Below, piece after piece: positions 14,415 through 23,170 of a stretch of 64,000 nucleotides of DNA. Below the pieces are notes generated by a model. The model did not search any database. It was not told where the DNA came from and saw nothing but the letters and a program-made list of their open reading frames with translations. The position numbers were made by a program, and so were the translations under genes. The DNA is from Sphingomonas adhaesiva. Lineage in GTDB: Bacteria; Pseudomonadota; Alphaproteobacteria; Sphingomonadales; Sphingomonadaceae. Positions within the stretch are counted from its first letter, which is position 1. Each line of letters opens with the position of its first letter. The stretch covers positions 1,920,001-1,984,000 of the forward strand of contig NZ_JAQIJT010000002.1 in assembly GCF_036946125.1 (NCBI RefSeq), given 5' to 3'.

Positions 14415-15350
14415 CTACACCAGCGGCAGCCGCGCCTCCGCGAGGGCGGCGACATACCGCTCCATCGCGATCGCCGCCTCGTCGCTCAGCGCGATGAAGG
14501 CGCGGCGGCGATCGTCGGGATCGGGGCGGCGCTCCAGCAGACGCGCCGCGGTGAGCTTCGCGATCCAGCGCAGCGCGGTGGTCGGCGCCACCGCCGATGC
14601 GATACACAGGCTGGACACCGAGACGCGCGTCCCCTCCAGCCGGGCGGCGAACAGGTCGAGCAGCATGTCCCAGGCGGGATCCTCGAACAGCGCCGCGCCG
14701 AAGAAGCGGTCGCGCAGCCGCCGCGCACGCAGCACGTCCCGCACCGCATTCGCGGCGGGCAGCGCACGCGGTGCGCCGTCCGCCGCGCCGAAGGTCATGT
14801 GCCGATCGCGCGCGCCGCCGGCACCCGGCCCGGCGCGCCGTGCGATCTGCGCGAGCAGCGCGGCGATCCGCGCCACCTCCGCATTCAGCCGCGCCTGCCG
14901 CTCCGACTCGTCGTCGCCGCTGGCGAGGCGACCGTCGTCGCGCACCGCCGCCATCGCCAGCGCGCTGATCCATTCCGCCTGGTCGGGATCGCACAGCAGC
15001 TGGATCGCGGGAGCATCCTCGGGCAGCGCCGCGATGACCGGATCGATCTGCGCCACGGTCATCGCCACCACGACGGGGCAGCCCCGCGCCAGCGCCGACG
15101 GCACCAGCGCCGCGAGTGCGTCCTGCACGGCGGCGTCGTCGGCCCCGTCCAGCGCCAGGATGACGGCCGGCGCGGCGCCGTCGTCCAGCGCCACCGCCGC
15201 TTCCGCCTGCGCCAGCGTCACGTCCGCCACCAGCGTCCCGTCGATCAGCGCCACCGCCTCGCGCGCGGCGAGCGCCCCTGCCCCGCCCGCGCTGGCGAGC
15301 AGGAAACGCGCGCCGAGCGCGTCCTCGAGTCCGAATCGTGCCGCCGGCAT
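14415..15350 (-). CDS. Winged-helix (MarR-like) regulator with N-terminal receiver-like region
   Basis: The 311-aa product ends in a MarR-like winged helix: LLDLFAARLEGTRVSVSSLC, then SAVAPTTALRWIAKLTAARL (recognition helix) and RRPDPDDRRRAFIALSDEA (wing with the DDRRR pattern of MarR). The first ~130 residues alternate strands and helices (AVILALDGAD, GCPVVVAMTVAQIDPVI) like a degenerate receiver domain. ATG 15350 follows the pntB stop by two bases, so it may share the transhydrogenase transcript. Role unknown; it could be a local regulator. No conserved phospho-acceptor can be pinned by eye. Confidence 0.6.
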   Translation of the reverse strand: MPAARFGLEDALGARFLLASAGGAGALAAREAVALIDGTLVADVTLAQAEAAVALDDGAAPAVILALDGADDAAVQDALAALVPSALARGCPVVVAMTVAQIDPVIAALPEDAPAIQLLCDPDQAEWISALAMAAVRDDGRLASGDDESERQARLNAEVARIAALLAQIARRAGPGAGGARDRHMTFGAADGAPRALPAANAVRDVLRARRLRDRFFGAALFEDPAWDMLLDLFAARLEGTRVSVSSLCIASAVAPTTALRWIAKLTAARLLERRPDPDDRRRAFIALSDEAAIAMERYVAALAEARLPLV

Positions 15351-15352
15351 CG

Positions 15353-16846
15353 TCAGTCGATCGACTTCACGATGTCTTCGACCATCTTCTTGGCGTCGGC
15401 GAGCAGCATCATCGTGTTGTCCATGTAGAAGACGTCGTTGTCGACCCCGGCATAGCCCACGCCGCCCATGCTGCGCTTCACGAACAGCACCGTCTTCGCC
15501 TTCTCCACGTCGAGCACCGGCATGCCGTAGATGGGGGACGATTTGTCGGTCTTCGCCGCCGGGTTGGTCACGTCGTTGGCGCCGATGACGAAGGCGACGT
15601 CGGTCTGCGCGAACTCGCTGTTGATGTCCTCCAGCTCGAACACCTCGTCATAGGGCACGTTCGCCTCGGCCAGCAGCACGTTCATATGCCCCGGCATGCG
15701 GCCCGCGACCGGATGGATCGCGTATTTCACGCGGACGCCGTGCTCCTTCAGCTTGTCGCCCATCTCGCGCAGCACGTGTTGCGCCTGCGCCACCGCCATG
15801 CCGTAGCCCGGCACGATGATGACCTGCTCGGCCTGCGTCATCAGGAAGGCGGCGTCCTCCGCCGAGCCGCGCTTCCAGGGCCGGTCGATCTTCGCCGCGC
15901 CGCCGCCGCCCGCCTCGGGCGCGCTGCCGAAGCCGCCCGCGATCACGCTGATGAAGCTGCGGTTCATCGCGCGGCACATGATGTAGGAGAGGATCGCACC
16001 CGACGAGCCGACCAGCGCGCCGGTGATGATCATCGCGCTGTTGTGCAGCGTGAAGCCCATCGCCGCCGCCGCCCAGCCCGAATAGCTGTTCAGCATGCTG
16101 ACCACGACCGGCATGTCCGCGCCGCCGATCGGGATGATGAGCAGGAAGCCGATGACGAACGACAGCAGCGTGATCGTCCAGAACACCCACGGGCTCTGAT
16201 CGACCGTGAAATAGGCCACCAGCCCCAGGATCGCGGCCAGCACGCCCAGGTTGATGACGTGGCGCCCCGGCAGCATGATCGGCGCGCCGCCCATGTTGCC
16301 GTTCAGCTTCAGGAAGGCGATGACCGAGCCCGAAAAGGTGATCGCGCCGATCGCGACGCCCAGCCCCATCTCGATCCGGCTGACCGGATTGATGAGCGCG
16401 AACGCCCCGTCCGGCGTCAGCACCGGGATGGCGATGCCGAACGCGACCGGGTTCAGGAAGGCGGCGGCCGCCACCAGCACCGCGGCGAGGCCGACGAGGC
16501 TGTGGAACGCGGCGACCAGCTGCGGCATCGCGGTCATCGCGATGCGCCGCGCGATCGTCATGCCGATGACCGCGCCCAGCGCGATCGCCGCCACGATCTC
16601 GAACGCCGCGACATAGTCGATGCGCGCGATCAGCGCGGCATAGTCATAGCCCTCGACCAGCGTGGCGACGACGGGGATGTGCGTCAGCAGCGTGGTGACG
16701 ACCGCGATCCCCATGCCGATCATGCCGTAGCGGTTGCCGCGCTGGCTCGTGGTCGGGCTCGACAGCCCGCGCAGCGCCAGGATGAAGCACACCCCCGCCA
16801 CGAGGTAGGCGAGCGCCACCCAGGGATTTACCGCAACGTGTTCCAT
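15353..16846 (-). CDS. pntB: NAD(P)(+) transhydrogenase, beta subunit
   Basis: The 497-aa protein has many membrane helices in its first ~270 residues (WVALAYLVAGVCFILAL; AAIALGAVIGMTIA; INLGVLAAILGLVAYF) followed by the soluble NADP(H)-binding domain III (IIVPGYGMAVAQAQH; GANDVTNPAAK; KRSMGGVGYAGVDN). It forms the proton channel and NADP site of the inner-membrane enzyme that drives NADH-to-NADPH hydride transfer with proton motive force. ATG 16846 gives the normal MEHVAVNPW start. It is downstream of the two alpha parts on the same strand, separated from the nearer one by a 100-bp palindromic spacer. Confidence 0.95.
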   Translation of the reverse strand: MEHVAVNPWVALAYLVAGVCFILALRGLSSPTTSQRGNRYGMIGMGIAVVTTLLTHIPVVATLVEGYDYAALIARIDYVAAFEIVAAIALGAVIGMTIARRIAMTAMPQLVAAFHSLVGLAAVLVAAAAFLNPVAFGIAIPVLTPDGAFALINPVSRIEMGLGVAIGAITFSGSVIAFLKLNGNMGGAPIMLPGRHVINLGVLAAILGLVAYFTVDQSPWVFWTITLLSFVIGFLLIIPIGGADMPVVVSMLNSYSGWAAAAMGFTLHNSAMIITGALVGSSGAILSYIMCRAMNRSFISVIAGGFGSAPEAGGGGAAKIDRPWKRGSAEDAAFLMTQAEQVIIVPGYGMAVAQAQHVLREMGDKLKEHGVRVKYAIHPVAGRMPGHMNVLLAEANVPYDEVFELEDINSEFAQTDVAFVIGANDVTNPAAKTDKSSPIYGMPVLDVEKAKTVLFVKRSMGGVGYAGVDNDVFYMDNTMMLLADAKKMVEDIVKSID

Positions 16847-16858
16847 TCTTTCCCCCCT

Positions 16859-16943
16859 CGTCACCCCGGTCCAGAGCCGGGGTCCGGCCTTTTCTGCCCG
16901 CTTCCCGGAGGAAGCGGCGCCCCGGATCAGGTCCGGGGCGACG
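16859..16943. repeat. REP-like double-hairpin element between pntB and the second pntA part
   Basis: CCCCGG (7 nt) CCGGGG near 16864-16883 and CCCCGGA (5 nt) TCCGGGG near 16920-16938 form two hairpins, enclosed by CGTCACCCCGG at 16859 and CCGGGGCGACG ending at 16943. The layout matches paired REP-type intergenic palindromes. It may stabilise the upstream mRNA or attenuate pntB. Confidence 0.6.
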
Positions 16944-16946
16944 GTA

Positions 16947-17249
16947 TCAGTGCCTGGCGGCCGCGGCCGGGCGCTCTTTCTTCTTGTACATCGCCAGCAT
17001 GCGGTGCGTGACCGCGAAGCCGCCGAAGATGTTGACGCTGGCCAGCACGACCGCCAGCAATCCCAGCCACTTGCCGCCGGTACTTCCCGCCGCCGCCGAG
17101 GCGATCAGCGCGCCGACGATGATGACCGAGGAGATCGCGTTGGTCACCGCCATCAGCGGCGTGTGCAGCGCGGGCGTGACCGACCAGACGACATAATAGC
17201 CGACGAAACAGGCCAGCACGAACACTGACAGGATCGAGATGAAGTCCAT
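16947..17249 (-). CDS. pntAB: NAD(P)(+) transhydrogenase, small membrane part of alpha subunit
   Basis: The 100-aa product contains three hydrophobic helices (SVFVLACFVGYYVVWSV; VIIVGALIASAAAG; WLGLLAVVLASVNIFGGF) and the conserved TPALHTPLMAVTNAIS. It corresponds to the C-terminal membrane segment of E. coli PntA, which is encoded separately in alphaproteobacteria. ATG 17249 is preceded by a 14-bp gap from the soluble pntA part. A basic tail ends KKKERPAAAARH. Confidence 0.93.
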   Translation of the reverse strand: MDFISILSVFVLACFVGYYVVWSVTPALHTPLMAVTNAISSVIIVGALIASAAAGSTGGKWLGLLAVVLASVNIFGGFAVTHRMLAMYKKKERPAAAARH

Positions 17250-17263
17250 TTGCCCAGTCCCCC

Positions 17264-18388
17264 TCAGGCGCCCAGCAGCCGCTGGTTGACGACCTGTCCG
17301 TCCTTCGTCAGCCGCACCGCGTCGCCGATCTCCTCGTCCAGCACCGGCTTGCCGGCCTCCTTGTCCCAGAAGGTGGACAGGAAATTGTAGAGGTTGCGGC
17401 TGAACAGCGCGGACGCATCCGCGGGCAGGCGCCCGGCGACGTTGCGATGGCCGACGATCCTGACCCCGTGGCGCGTCACCACCTCGCCCGCGACCGAGCC
17501 CTCGACATTGCCGCCGCTCTCCACCGCCAGGTCGACGATGACGCTGCCGGGGCGCATCGTCGCGATCTGCGCGTCGCTGATGAGGCGCGGCGCGGGGCGC
17601 CCCGGAATCAGCGCGGTGGTGATGACGATGTCCTGTTTGGCGATATGCCCGGACACCAGCTCGGCCTGCGCCTTCTGGTACTCCGGCGTCATCTCGCCGG
17701 CGTAGCCGCCCGCGCCTTCGCCCTCGATCCCGGCGACATTCTCGACGAAGATCGGCTTGGCGCCGAGCGACTGGATCTGCTCCTTCGTCGCGGAGCGGAC
17801 GTCGGTGGCGGACACCTGCGCGCCGAGGCGCCGCGCGGTCGCGATGGCCTGCAGCCCGGCGACGCCGACGCCCATGACGAACGCCTTCGCCGCACTCACC
17901 GTGCCCGCCGCGGTCATCATCATCGGAAACGCACGGCCGTATTCGGCCGCGGCGTCCAGCACCGCCTTGTACCCCGCCAGGTTCGACTGCGAGCTGAGGA
18001 TGTCCATCGACTGCGCGCGCGTGATACGCGGCATGAACTCCATCGCCAGCGCCTCGTACCCCGCCTGCGCATAGGCATCGACGCGTGCGCGCTCCCCGAA
18101 CGGGTTCAGCCCGGCGACGATCCACGCGCCGGGCGCGGCACCACCCAGCGATGCGGGGTCCGGCCCCTGCACGCCCAGCACGATGCCGGCCCCCGCCAGC
18201 GTCGCGGCGCGGTCGCCGACCGCCGCACCCGCCGCGGCATAATCCGAATCGGCGAAGCTCGCCCCCTCGCCCGCGCCTGCCTCGACCGCGACATCCGCGC
18301 CCAGGGCGATGAATTTCTTGACCGTTTCCGGCGTCGCGGCCACCCGGCGTTCACCGGGAGCCCCCTCCCTCAGGACCGCGATCCGCAT
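17264..18388 (-). CDS. pntAA: NAD(P)(+) transhydrogenase, soluble NAD-binding part of alpha subunit
   Basis: The 374-aa protein starts MRIAVLREGAPGERRVAATP, the family's N-terminal signature, and contains the alanine-dehydrogenase/PntA domain with the Rossmann-like segment VMGVGVAGLQAIATARRLGA and IVDLAVESGGNVEGS. It binds NAD(H) on the cytoplasmic face and works with the separately encoded membrane part and PntB. It is followed by the small membrane subunit after 14 bp and preceded by the tiny aa3-oxidase subunit IV gene after 3 bp, so all four form one operon. Confidence 0.94.
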   Translation of the reverse strand: MRIAVLREGAPGERRVAATPETVKKFIALGADVAVEAGAGEGASFADSDYAAAGAAVGDRAATLAGAGIVLGVQGPDPASLGGAAPGAWIVAGLNPFGERARVDAYAQAGYEALAMEFMPRITRAQSMDILSSQSNLAGYKAVLDAAAEYGRAFPMMMTAAGTVSAAKAFVMGVGVAGLQAIATARRLGAQVSATDVRSATKEQIQSLGAKPIFVENVAGIEGEGAGGYAGEMTPEYQKAQAELVSGHIAKQDIVITTALIPGRPAPRLISDAQIATMRPGSVIVDLAVESGGNVEGSVAGEVVTRHGVRIVGHRNVAGRLPADASALFSRNLYNFLSTFWDKEAGKPVLDEEIGDAVRLTKDGQVVNQRLLGA

Positions 18389-18391
18389 CTC

Positions 18392-18511
18392 TTACGAGAT
18401 CAGCCAGATGACGAGAAAAGCGAGTAGAAAGCACGCGATCGCGCCGTATTTAAGCATCGACAGCATGCTGAAATAGGTCGATTCGTGCGCCTTGATATTG
18501 GCGTCGGCCAT
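18392..18511 (-). CDS. aa3-type cytochrome c oxidase subunit IV-like (39 aa)
   Basis: ATG 18511 opens a 39-residue frame reading MADANIKAHESTYFSMLSML, then a single transmembrane helix (YGAIACFLLAFLVIWLIS). This matches the short bacterial aa3 oxidase subunit IV family, whose members begin MAD-NIKAHE-TY. It stabilises or accompanies terminal oxidase in the inner membrane. It lies 3 bp upstream of pntAA, linking it to the transhydrogenase operon rather than to oxidase genes. Confidence 0.85.
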   Translation of the reverse strand: MADANIKAHESTYFSMLSMLKYGAIACFLLAFLVIWLIS

Positions 18512-18664
18512 GACGATCCCCTTCTATTCGTGCTACGCTAGAGCCTAAAGACGCCGGATAGGCGAGGCAATATCCCCTGTGTCTCGCTTAAGCCGGCCTT
18601 TACCCCCCGTGCCTTAGGTGCGGGCCGGAGCCGCGATCGGGCAAACCGGGGGACGAATCGACCA

Positions 18665-20122
18665 ATGACGCGTAACGGCCAACGTCTGCTGATGCTGATC
18701 GACGACGATCCCGCGCAGCGCCGCCAGGTCGCCTCGATCGCCGCACGCGCCGGATGGCGCTCGATCTTCGCCAACGACGGCGAGATGGCGCTGGCGATGT
18801 TCGGGACGCAGGACGGGATGCAGCTGGATGCGATCCTGCTCGACGCCGAATCGGCGGCGACCGGCGATATGCTGCCGGTCGAGGGAGCGGCCGATCCCGC
18901 GCCGCTGATCGCGCAGCTGCGCGGCTACCGCCCGCAGCTTCCCATCCTGCTGCTGGCGGCGGAGACCTCCGTGGCGCAGGCGGTGGGCGCGATGCGCGCG
19001 GGCGCGACCGATTATCTCTCCAAGCCGCTGGCCCCGCAGCGGCTGCTGTCGGCACTGGAGGCCGCCGTCGCCGGCAGCGTCACGGGCGAGCTGCGCCCGC
19101 TGACCGAGAAGATCCCGGCGATGCTGGAGTTCGACGAGATCGTCGGTTCCGCGCCCGAGTTCCGCGCCGCGCTGGCGATCGCCGCCAAGGCCGCGCGCGC
19201 GCGCGTGCCGGTGTTGATCGAGGGCGAGAGCGGCGTCGGCAAGGAAGTGGTGGCGGAGGCGATCCACAACGCCAGCCCGCGCGCCAAATCGCCGCGGCTG
19301 ACGGTGAATTGCGCCGCGATCGCCGCCAATCTGATTGAAAGCGAGCTGTTCGGGCACGAACCCGGCGCCTTCGCGGGCGCGTTCGAGCGCCGCAACGGCA
19401 GCTTCGCGATGGCCGACGGCGGCACGCTGTTCCTCGACGAGGTCGACCATCTGTCGCTCGACGCGCAGGCGCAGCTGCTGCGCGTGCTGCATACCGGCGA
19501 GGTGCTGCCGATGGGCGCGCGCCACCCGCGCGAAGTCGACGTGCGCGTCGTCGCCGCCACGAACAAAAGGCTGCTGGACGAGGTCGGCGCGGGGCGGTTC
19601 CGCGAGGATCTCTATTACCGCCTCAACGCGGTGACCGTGACGATCCCGCCGCTGCGCCACCGCAGCGGCGACATCCCCGCGCTCGCCCGCCACCTGCTGG
19701 CGCGGATCGCGGGGCAGCCGGGGCTGCGCCAGCTGGGCATCACCGACGATGCGCTGGCGCTGCTGGTCGATTACGACTGGCCCGGCAACGTCCGCCAGCT
19801 GCAGAACGCGCTCTTCCGCGCGGCGGTGCTGTGCGACGGCGACGCGCTGACCCGCGCCGACTTCCCGCAGCTGGCCGCGCTGGGCACGCGCCCCTCGACC
19901 CGCAGCACGATCGCCCCGCCGACGCTGGGTCCCTCGGGCGGGGTCACCCTGTTCAACCCGGACGGCAACATGCGCGCGCTGGAGGAGATCGAGGCCGATG
20001 TCATCCGCCTCGCGATCGGTCACTATCGCGGGCGCATGACCGAAGTCGCGCGGCGGCTGGGAATCGGGCGCTCGACGCTCTACCGCAAGCTGAGCGAGCT
20101 GGGGATCGACAGCGCCGCCTGA
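18665..20122 (+). CDS. NtrC-family response regulator with non-canonical GAFAGA loop
   Basis: The 485-aa protein has a receiver domain (LIDDDPAQRR, acceptor Asp60 in ILLDAES, Lys120 in YLSKPL), an AAA+ domain (Walker A GESGVGKE at 187-194, Walker B GGTLFLDEVD at 252-261, RFREDLYYRL) and a Fis-type HTH at the end (RGRMTEVARRLGIGRSTLYRKL). The loop that contacts sigma-54 normally reads GAFTGA; here it is GAFAGA (234-239). That threonine is required for sigma-54 activation in several studied members, so this one may act differently. No histidine kinase gene lies nearby. It precedes an SDR gene by 20 bp. Confidence 0.9.
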   Translation: MTRNGQRLLMLIDDDPAQRRQVASIAARAGWRSIFANDGEMALAMFGTQDGMQLDAILLDAESAATGDMLPVEGAADPAPLIAQLRGYRPQLPILLLAAETSVAQAVGAMRAGATDYLSKPLAPQRLLSALEAAVAGSVTGELRPLTEKIPAMLEFDEIVGSAPEFRAALAIAAKAARARVPVLIEGESGVGKEVVAEAIHNASPRAKSPRLTVNCAAIAANLIESELFGHEPGAFAGAFERRNGSFAMADGGTLFLDEVDHLSLDAQAQLLRVLHTGEVLPMGARHPREVDVRVVAATNKRLLDEVGAGRFREDLYYRLNAVTVTIPPLRHRSGDIPALARHLLARIAGQPGLRQLGITDDALALLVDYDWPGNVRQLQNALFRAAVLCDGDALTRADFPQLAALGTRPSTRSTIAPPTLGPSGGVTLFNPDGNMRALEEIEADVIRLAIGHYRGRMTEVARRLGIGRSTLYRKLSELGIDSAA

Positions 20123-20142
20123 CGTATCGCAGAAGGTCGCGC

Positions 20143-20895
20143 ATGACCGGCCTTCGCGATCGCAGCTTCCTTGTCACCGGCGCCGCCTCGGGCATCGGCC
20201 TCGCCACCGCGTGGCATCTGGCGGATGCGGGCGCGGCGCGGCTGGTGCTGGCCGATACGGATGCCGCGACACTGGCGCGCGTCGATCTGGGCTGCACGAT
20301 CGACCTGCTGCCCGGCGACGTGCGGGAGGAGCGCTTCTGGGACGAGGCGGCCGCGGTGCTGGCGGGGATAAACGGGGCGGTCGTCAACGCCGGGGTCGCC
20401 GGGGCGGGCGCGATCGAAACCCTGGCGTTCGACGAATGGCGGCGCATCCTCTCGGTCAATCTCGACGGAGCGTTCCTGACGCTGCGCGCGGCGATGCGCG
20501 CGCTGGCGGGCCGCAGCGGCGCGATCGTCACGGTCGCCTCCGCCGCGGGGGTGAAGGCGGAGGCGGGCGTTTCCGCTTACGGCGCATCGAAGGCCGGGCT
20601 GATCCAGCTCACCAGGGTCGCCGCGAAGGAGGGCGCCGCCACGGGCATCCGCGTCAACGCGATCGCCCCCGCCGGGGTGGAGACCCCGGTATGGGATGCG
20701 GTTCCGATGTTCGCCGACCGCGCCGCTGCCATCGGCCGCGACGCTGCCTTTGCCGAGCTGGCGGCGATGGCGACGCCGCTGGGCCGCTATGCCAAGCCCG
20801 CGGAAATCGCGGCACAGATCGCGTTTTTGCTGTCCGACGCGGCCGCGACGATCACCGGCAGCGTGCTGGTCAGCGACGGCGGCTACACGCTGTAA
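20143..20895 (+). CDS. Short-chain dehydrogenase/reductase (SDR)
   Basis: The 250-aa protein has the classical SDR layout: TGAASGIG cofactor motif near residue 13, NAG at ~85, catalytic Ser in TVASAAG, and YGASK (Tyr-x3-Lys), ending with SDGGYTL. It should be an NAD(P)-dependent oxidoreductase; the substrate is not evident. ATG 20143 sits 20 bp after the regulator's stop and its stop abuts the convergent bestrophin-like gene (20896). Confidence 0.9.
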   Translation: MTGLRDRSFLVTGAASGIGLATAWHLADAGAARLVLADTDAATLARVDLGCTIDLLPGDVREERFWDEAAAVLAGINGAVVNAGVAGAGAIETLAFDEWRRILSVNLDGAFLTLRAAMRALAGRSGAIVTVASAAGVKAEAGVSAYGASKAGLIQLTRVAAKEGAATGIRVNAIAPAGVETPVWDAVPMFADRAAAIGRDAAFAELAAMATPLGRYAKPAEIAAQIAFLLSDAAATITGSVLVSDGGYTL

Positions 20896-21780
20896 TCACC
20901 ACAACACACCCTTCACCGGCTGGACCGGCTCCGGCGGGGTGTCGCCGATCGACTGGAGCAGATCGATCTCGATCGTACGACACATCGCGTTCAGCGGCAG
21001 GTCGTGGACCGTATTGGCGAACGGATCGACCAGGTCGTCGCCGATCGCCAGCACCGCCAGAAACATCAGCCCCGCCACCGTCGACCCCAGCGGCGTCGCG
21101 AAGCCCAGCGTCTCCACCAGCCCGATCGGCAGGAAGATGCAGAACATGTGCGTGAAGATCGTCGGAAAGAAGCGATACTGGTTCGGCAGCGGCGTGTTCT
21201 TCAGCCGCTCCATCCCGCCTTGCGCATTCGCGATGTCGACCAGAATGCTCTCCATCGCGCTCTGCTGGATGGTGTCGATCCAGCCGTTTTCGCGGGCGAT
21301 GTTGATGCGGCGGCCGGTGCCATCGACGATGCCGTTGGCGATGTTGACGCGCGCGAGCGCGAAATCCGCCTCTCCCTTCGACAGGTAGCGCAGCACTTCC
21401 TGGTCCGCGGGCTGGCGCCGCAGCTGGCAGCGCAAGGCGTTCACATAGGCGATCTGGCGCAGGACGATGGTGCGCTTCAGGTCCGCGGCATCGGGATCGG
21501 GCAGGAAGTTGCGCGCCTGACGCGCCAGATTGCGGCTGGCGTTGATCATCAGCCCCCATAGCGACCGCCCCTCCCACCAGCGCTGATAGGCGGAGTTGCT
21601 GCGGAAGCCGAGGAACAGCGCCAGCGCGGAGCCGAACAGGGTCAGCGGCAGCGACGGCGCCTTGAACGGCAGGATGTAATAGGTGACGGTGACGATCACG
21701 TCCCAGACGAACAGCACGGTCAGCGGACGCCAGACCTCACGCATGATCTGGGTGAAGCGGGGGGTGGATGTGACGATCAT
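20896..21780 (-). CDS. Bestrophin-like ion channel (UPF0187/YneE family)
   Basis: The 294-aa protein begins MIVTSTPRFTQIMREVWRPL and has hydrophobic helices at about residues 20-60 (VLFVWDVIVTVTYYIL; LFGSALALFLGFRSNSAYQR) and 205-250 (FTHMFCIFLPIGLVETLG; TVAGLMFLAVLAIGDDLVDPF). The FRSNSAYQRWWEGR and DLVDPFANTVHDLPL patterns mark bacterial bestrophins, which form pentameric anion/cation channels in the inner membrane. It ends one base after the convergent SDR gene stop, and is preceded by the 273-bp palindromic element. Confidence 0.88.
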   Translation of the reverse strand: MIVTSTPRFTQIMREVWRPLTVLFVWDVIVTVTYYILPFKAPSLPLTLFGSALALFLGFRSNSAYQRWWEGRSLWGLMINASRNLARQARNFLPDPDAADLKRTIVLRQIAYVNALRCQLRRQPADQEVLRYLSKGEADFALARVNIANGIVDGTGRRINIARENGWIDTIQQSAMESILVDIANAQGGMERLKNTPLPNQYRFFPTIFTHMFCIFLPIGLVETLGFATPLGSTVAGLMFLAVLAIGDDLVDPFANTVHDLPLNAMCRTIEIDLLQSIGDTPPEPVQPVKGVLW

Positions 21781-21843
21781 GCGCGCGCTAACGCATGTTC
21801 GCGTTTCGCGTTGCGTAGGTGAAACGTTTCGATGTGTGTCCGG

Positions 21844-22116
21844 CTAGAGCGTGATCACGTGATGTTGACCCATCGTGATTGTCCTGAGCCGTTCGTCGGC
21901 GAGGAGCGACGTGCAGCGCGAGCTGGTAGTCCGTGCCAGCGGCGCGACGTCGTCCGGCGGGCGGCTCAGGACAACCGCTTTGCGGCGGGCGGAATGTCGT
22001 TCGTGGCGTCGTCCCTCGTCAGTCACGGGGGCAAAGCCCCGTTCCCTCCTCGCTCCTATCCACGAACGACATTCCGCTCCGTCCCGACGTGTCAACATCA
22101 CGTCATCACGCTCTAG
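21844..22116. repeat. 273-bp nested inverted-repeat element with 26-bp termini
   Basis: The left end CTAGAGCGTGATCACGTGAT... (21844-21869) is inverted at 22091-22116 with one mismatch in 26. Inside, GTCCTGAGCCG (21881-21891) pairs with 21962-21972, a perfect 17-bp arm starting GCGGAATGTCG (21989-22005) pairs with 22061-22077, and ACGGGG/CCCCGT (22025-22042) forms a small hairpin. No ORF worth calling lies inside. The structure suggests a MITE-like or structured-RNA element. Its right terminus provides the TAG stop of folP. 21781-21843 shows nothing else. Confidence 0.8.
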
Positions 22117-23159
22117 GGCGCCAGCGCGCGGTCGCGCAGTCCGCGCCACACCCGCAGCGCCTGTACCGTCGCCGCGACATCGTGCACGCGCAGCAGCTGG
22201 ACGCCCGCCTGCGCCCCCGCTACCGCCAGCGCGACCGAGCCGCCCAGCCGCTCGCCCACGGGTGCCTCGTTGTCGAGGGCGCCGATCATCCGCTTGCGGC
22301 TGGTGCCGAGCATGATCGGGCAGCCGAGCCCGTGGAAGAGCGGGAGCGCCTGGATCAGGGCGAGGTTGTCGGCCAGCGACTTGCCGAAGCCGATGCCGGG
22401 GTCGACCATGATCCGTGCACGATCGAAGCCGGCCGCGACCACCGCCGCGATCCGCGCCTCCAGCCAGTCGAACACCTCGGTCGCGACATGGCGATAGGTG
22501 GGTCGCCCGTGCCCGCCGGCCCGGGGATCGGGCGAGTGCATCAGCACCACCGGCGCACCGCTGCGCGCGACCAGATCCAGCGCGCGCTCGTCCCACAACA
22601 GCGCGGACACGTCGTTGACGATCCCCGCACCGGCGGCAAGCGCGGCCTCCATCACCGGCGCCTTGCGCGTATCGATCGAGACAAGCGCCCCCGCCCGCGC
22701 CAGCCGCTCCACCACGGGGGCGGCGCGGCGGGCCTCGTCCTCCTCCCATACCAGTGTCGCGCCGGGGCGGGTGGATTCGGCGCCGACGTCGATCACCGCC
22801 GCGCCCGCCGCCGCCATCGCCATCCCCGCCGCCGCCGCGCCGGCGGGATCGTCGACATGCGCGCCGCCGTCGGAGAAGCTGTCGGGCGTGACGTTGAGGA
22901 TGCCCGCGACCGCCGGCTGGTCGAAGCGCAGCGTGCGTTCGCCCAGCACCCATGCGGGGCGCGGCGACGTGATGCGCGCGTGGAGCGTGGCGGCACGCTC
23001 GCCCAGCGCGGCGATATCGGCGACGGGGACGATGCGGCGCGCGTCGCCCTCGCTGACCTCATAGGCGGCGAACCACTGCATCCCCCCCGCCAGCCGCGCG
23101 ACATGGCCATCGGGGTAGGCGAAGGGCGCGTCGGCGAAATGGATCGGGCGCAGGTGCAT
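22113..23159 (-). CDS. folP: Dihydropteroate synthase
   Basis: The 348-aa protein contains the DHPS signatures VAGILNVTPDSFSDGG, ESTRPGA, SIDTRKAPV, DVSALL, DPGIGFGKS and GTSRKRMIG. It condenses pABA with hydroxymethyl-dihydropterin diphosphate in folate synthesis and is the sulfonamide target. The N-terminal ~75 residues (MHLRPIHFADAPFAYPDGHV...) are an extra segment seen in sphingomonad forms. The stop codon TAG lies inside the terminal repeat of the 273-bp element, which means the element inserted at or created the gene end. A second palindrome lies just upstream of the start. Confidence 0.93.
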   Translation of the reverse strand: MHLRPIHFADAPFAYPDGHVARLAGGMQWFAAYEVSEGDARRIVPVADIAALGERAATLHARITSPRPAWVLGERTLRFDQPAVAGILNVTPDSFSDGGAHVDDPAGAAAAGMAMAAAGAAVIDVGAESTRPGATLVWEEDEARRAAPVVERLARAGALVSIDTRKAPVMEAALAAGAGIVNDVSALLWDERALDLVARSGAPVVLMHSPDPRAGGHGRPTYRHVATEVFDWLEARIAAVVAAGFDRARIMVDPGIGFGKSLADNLALIQALPLFHGLGCPIMLGTSRKRMIGALDNEAPVGERLGGSVALAVAGAQAGVQLLRVHDVAATVQALRVWRGLRDRALAP

Positions 23160-23170
23160 CGAACATCTCC

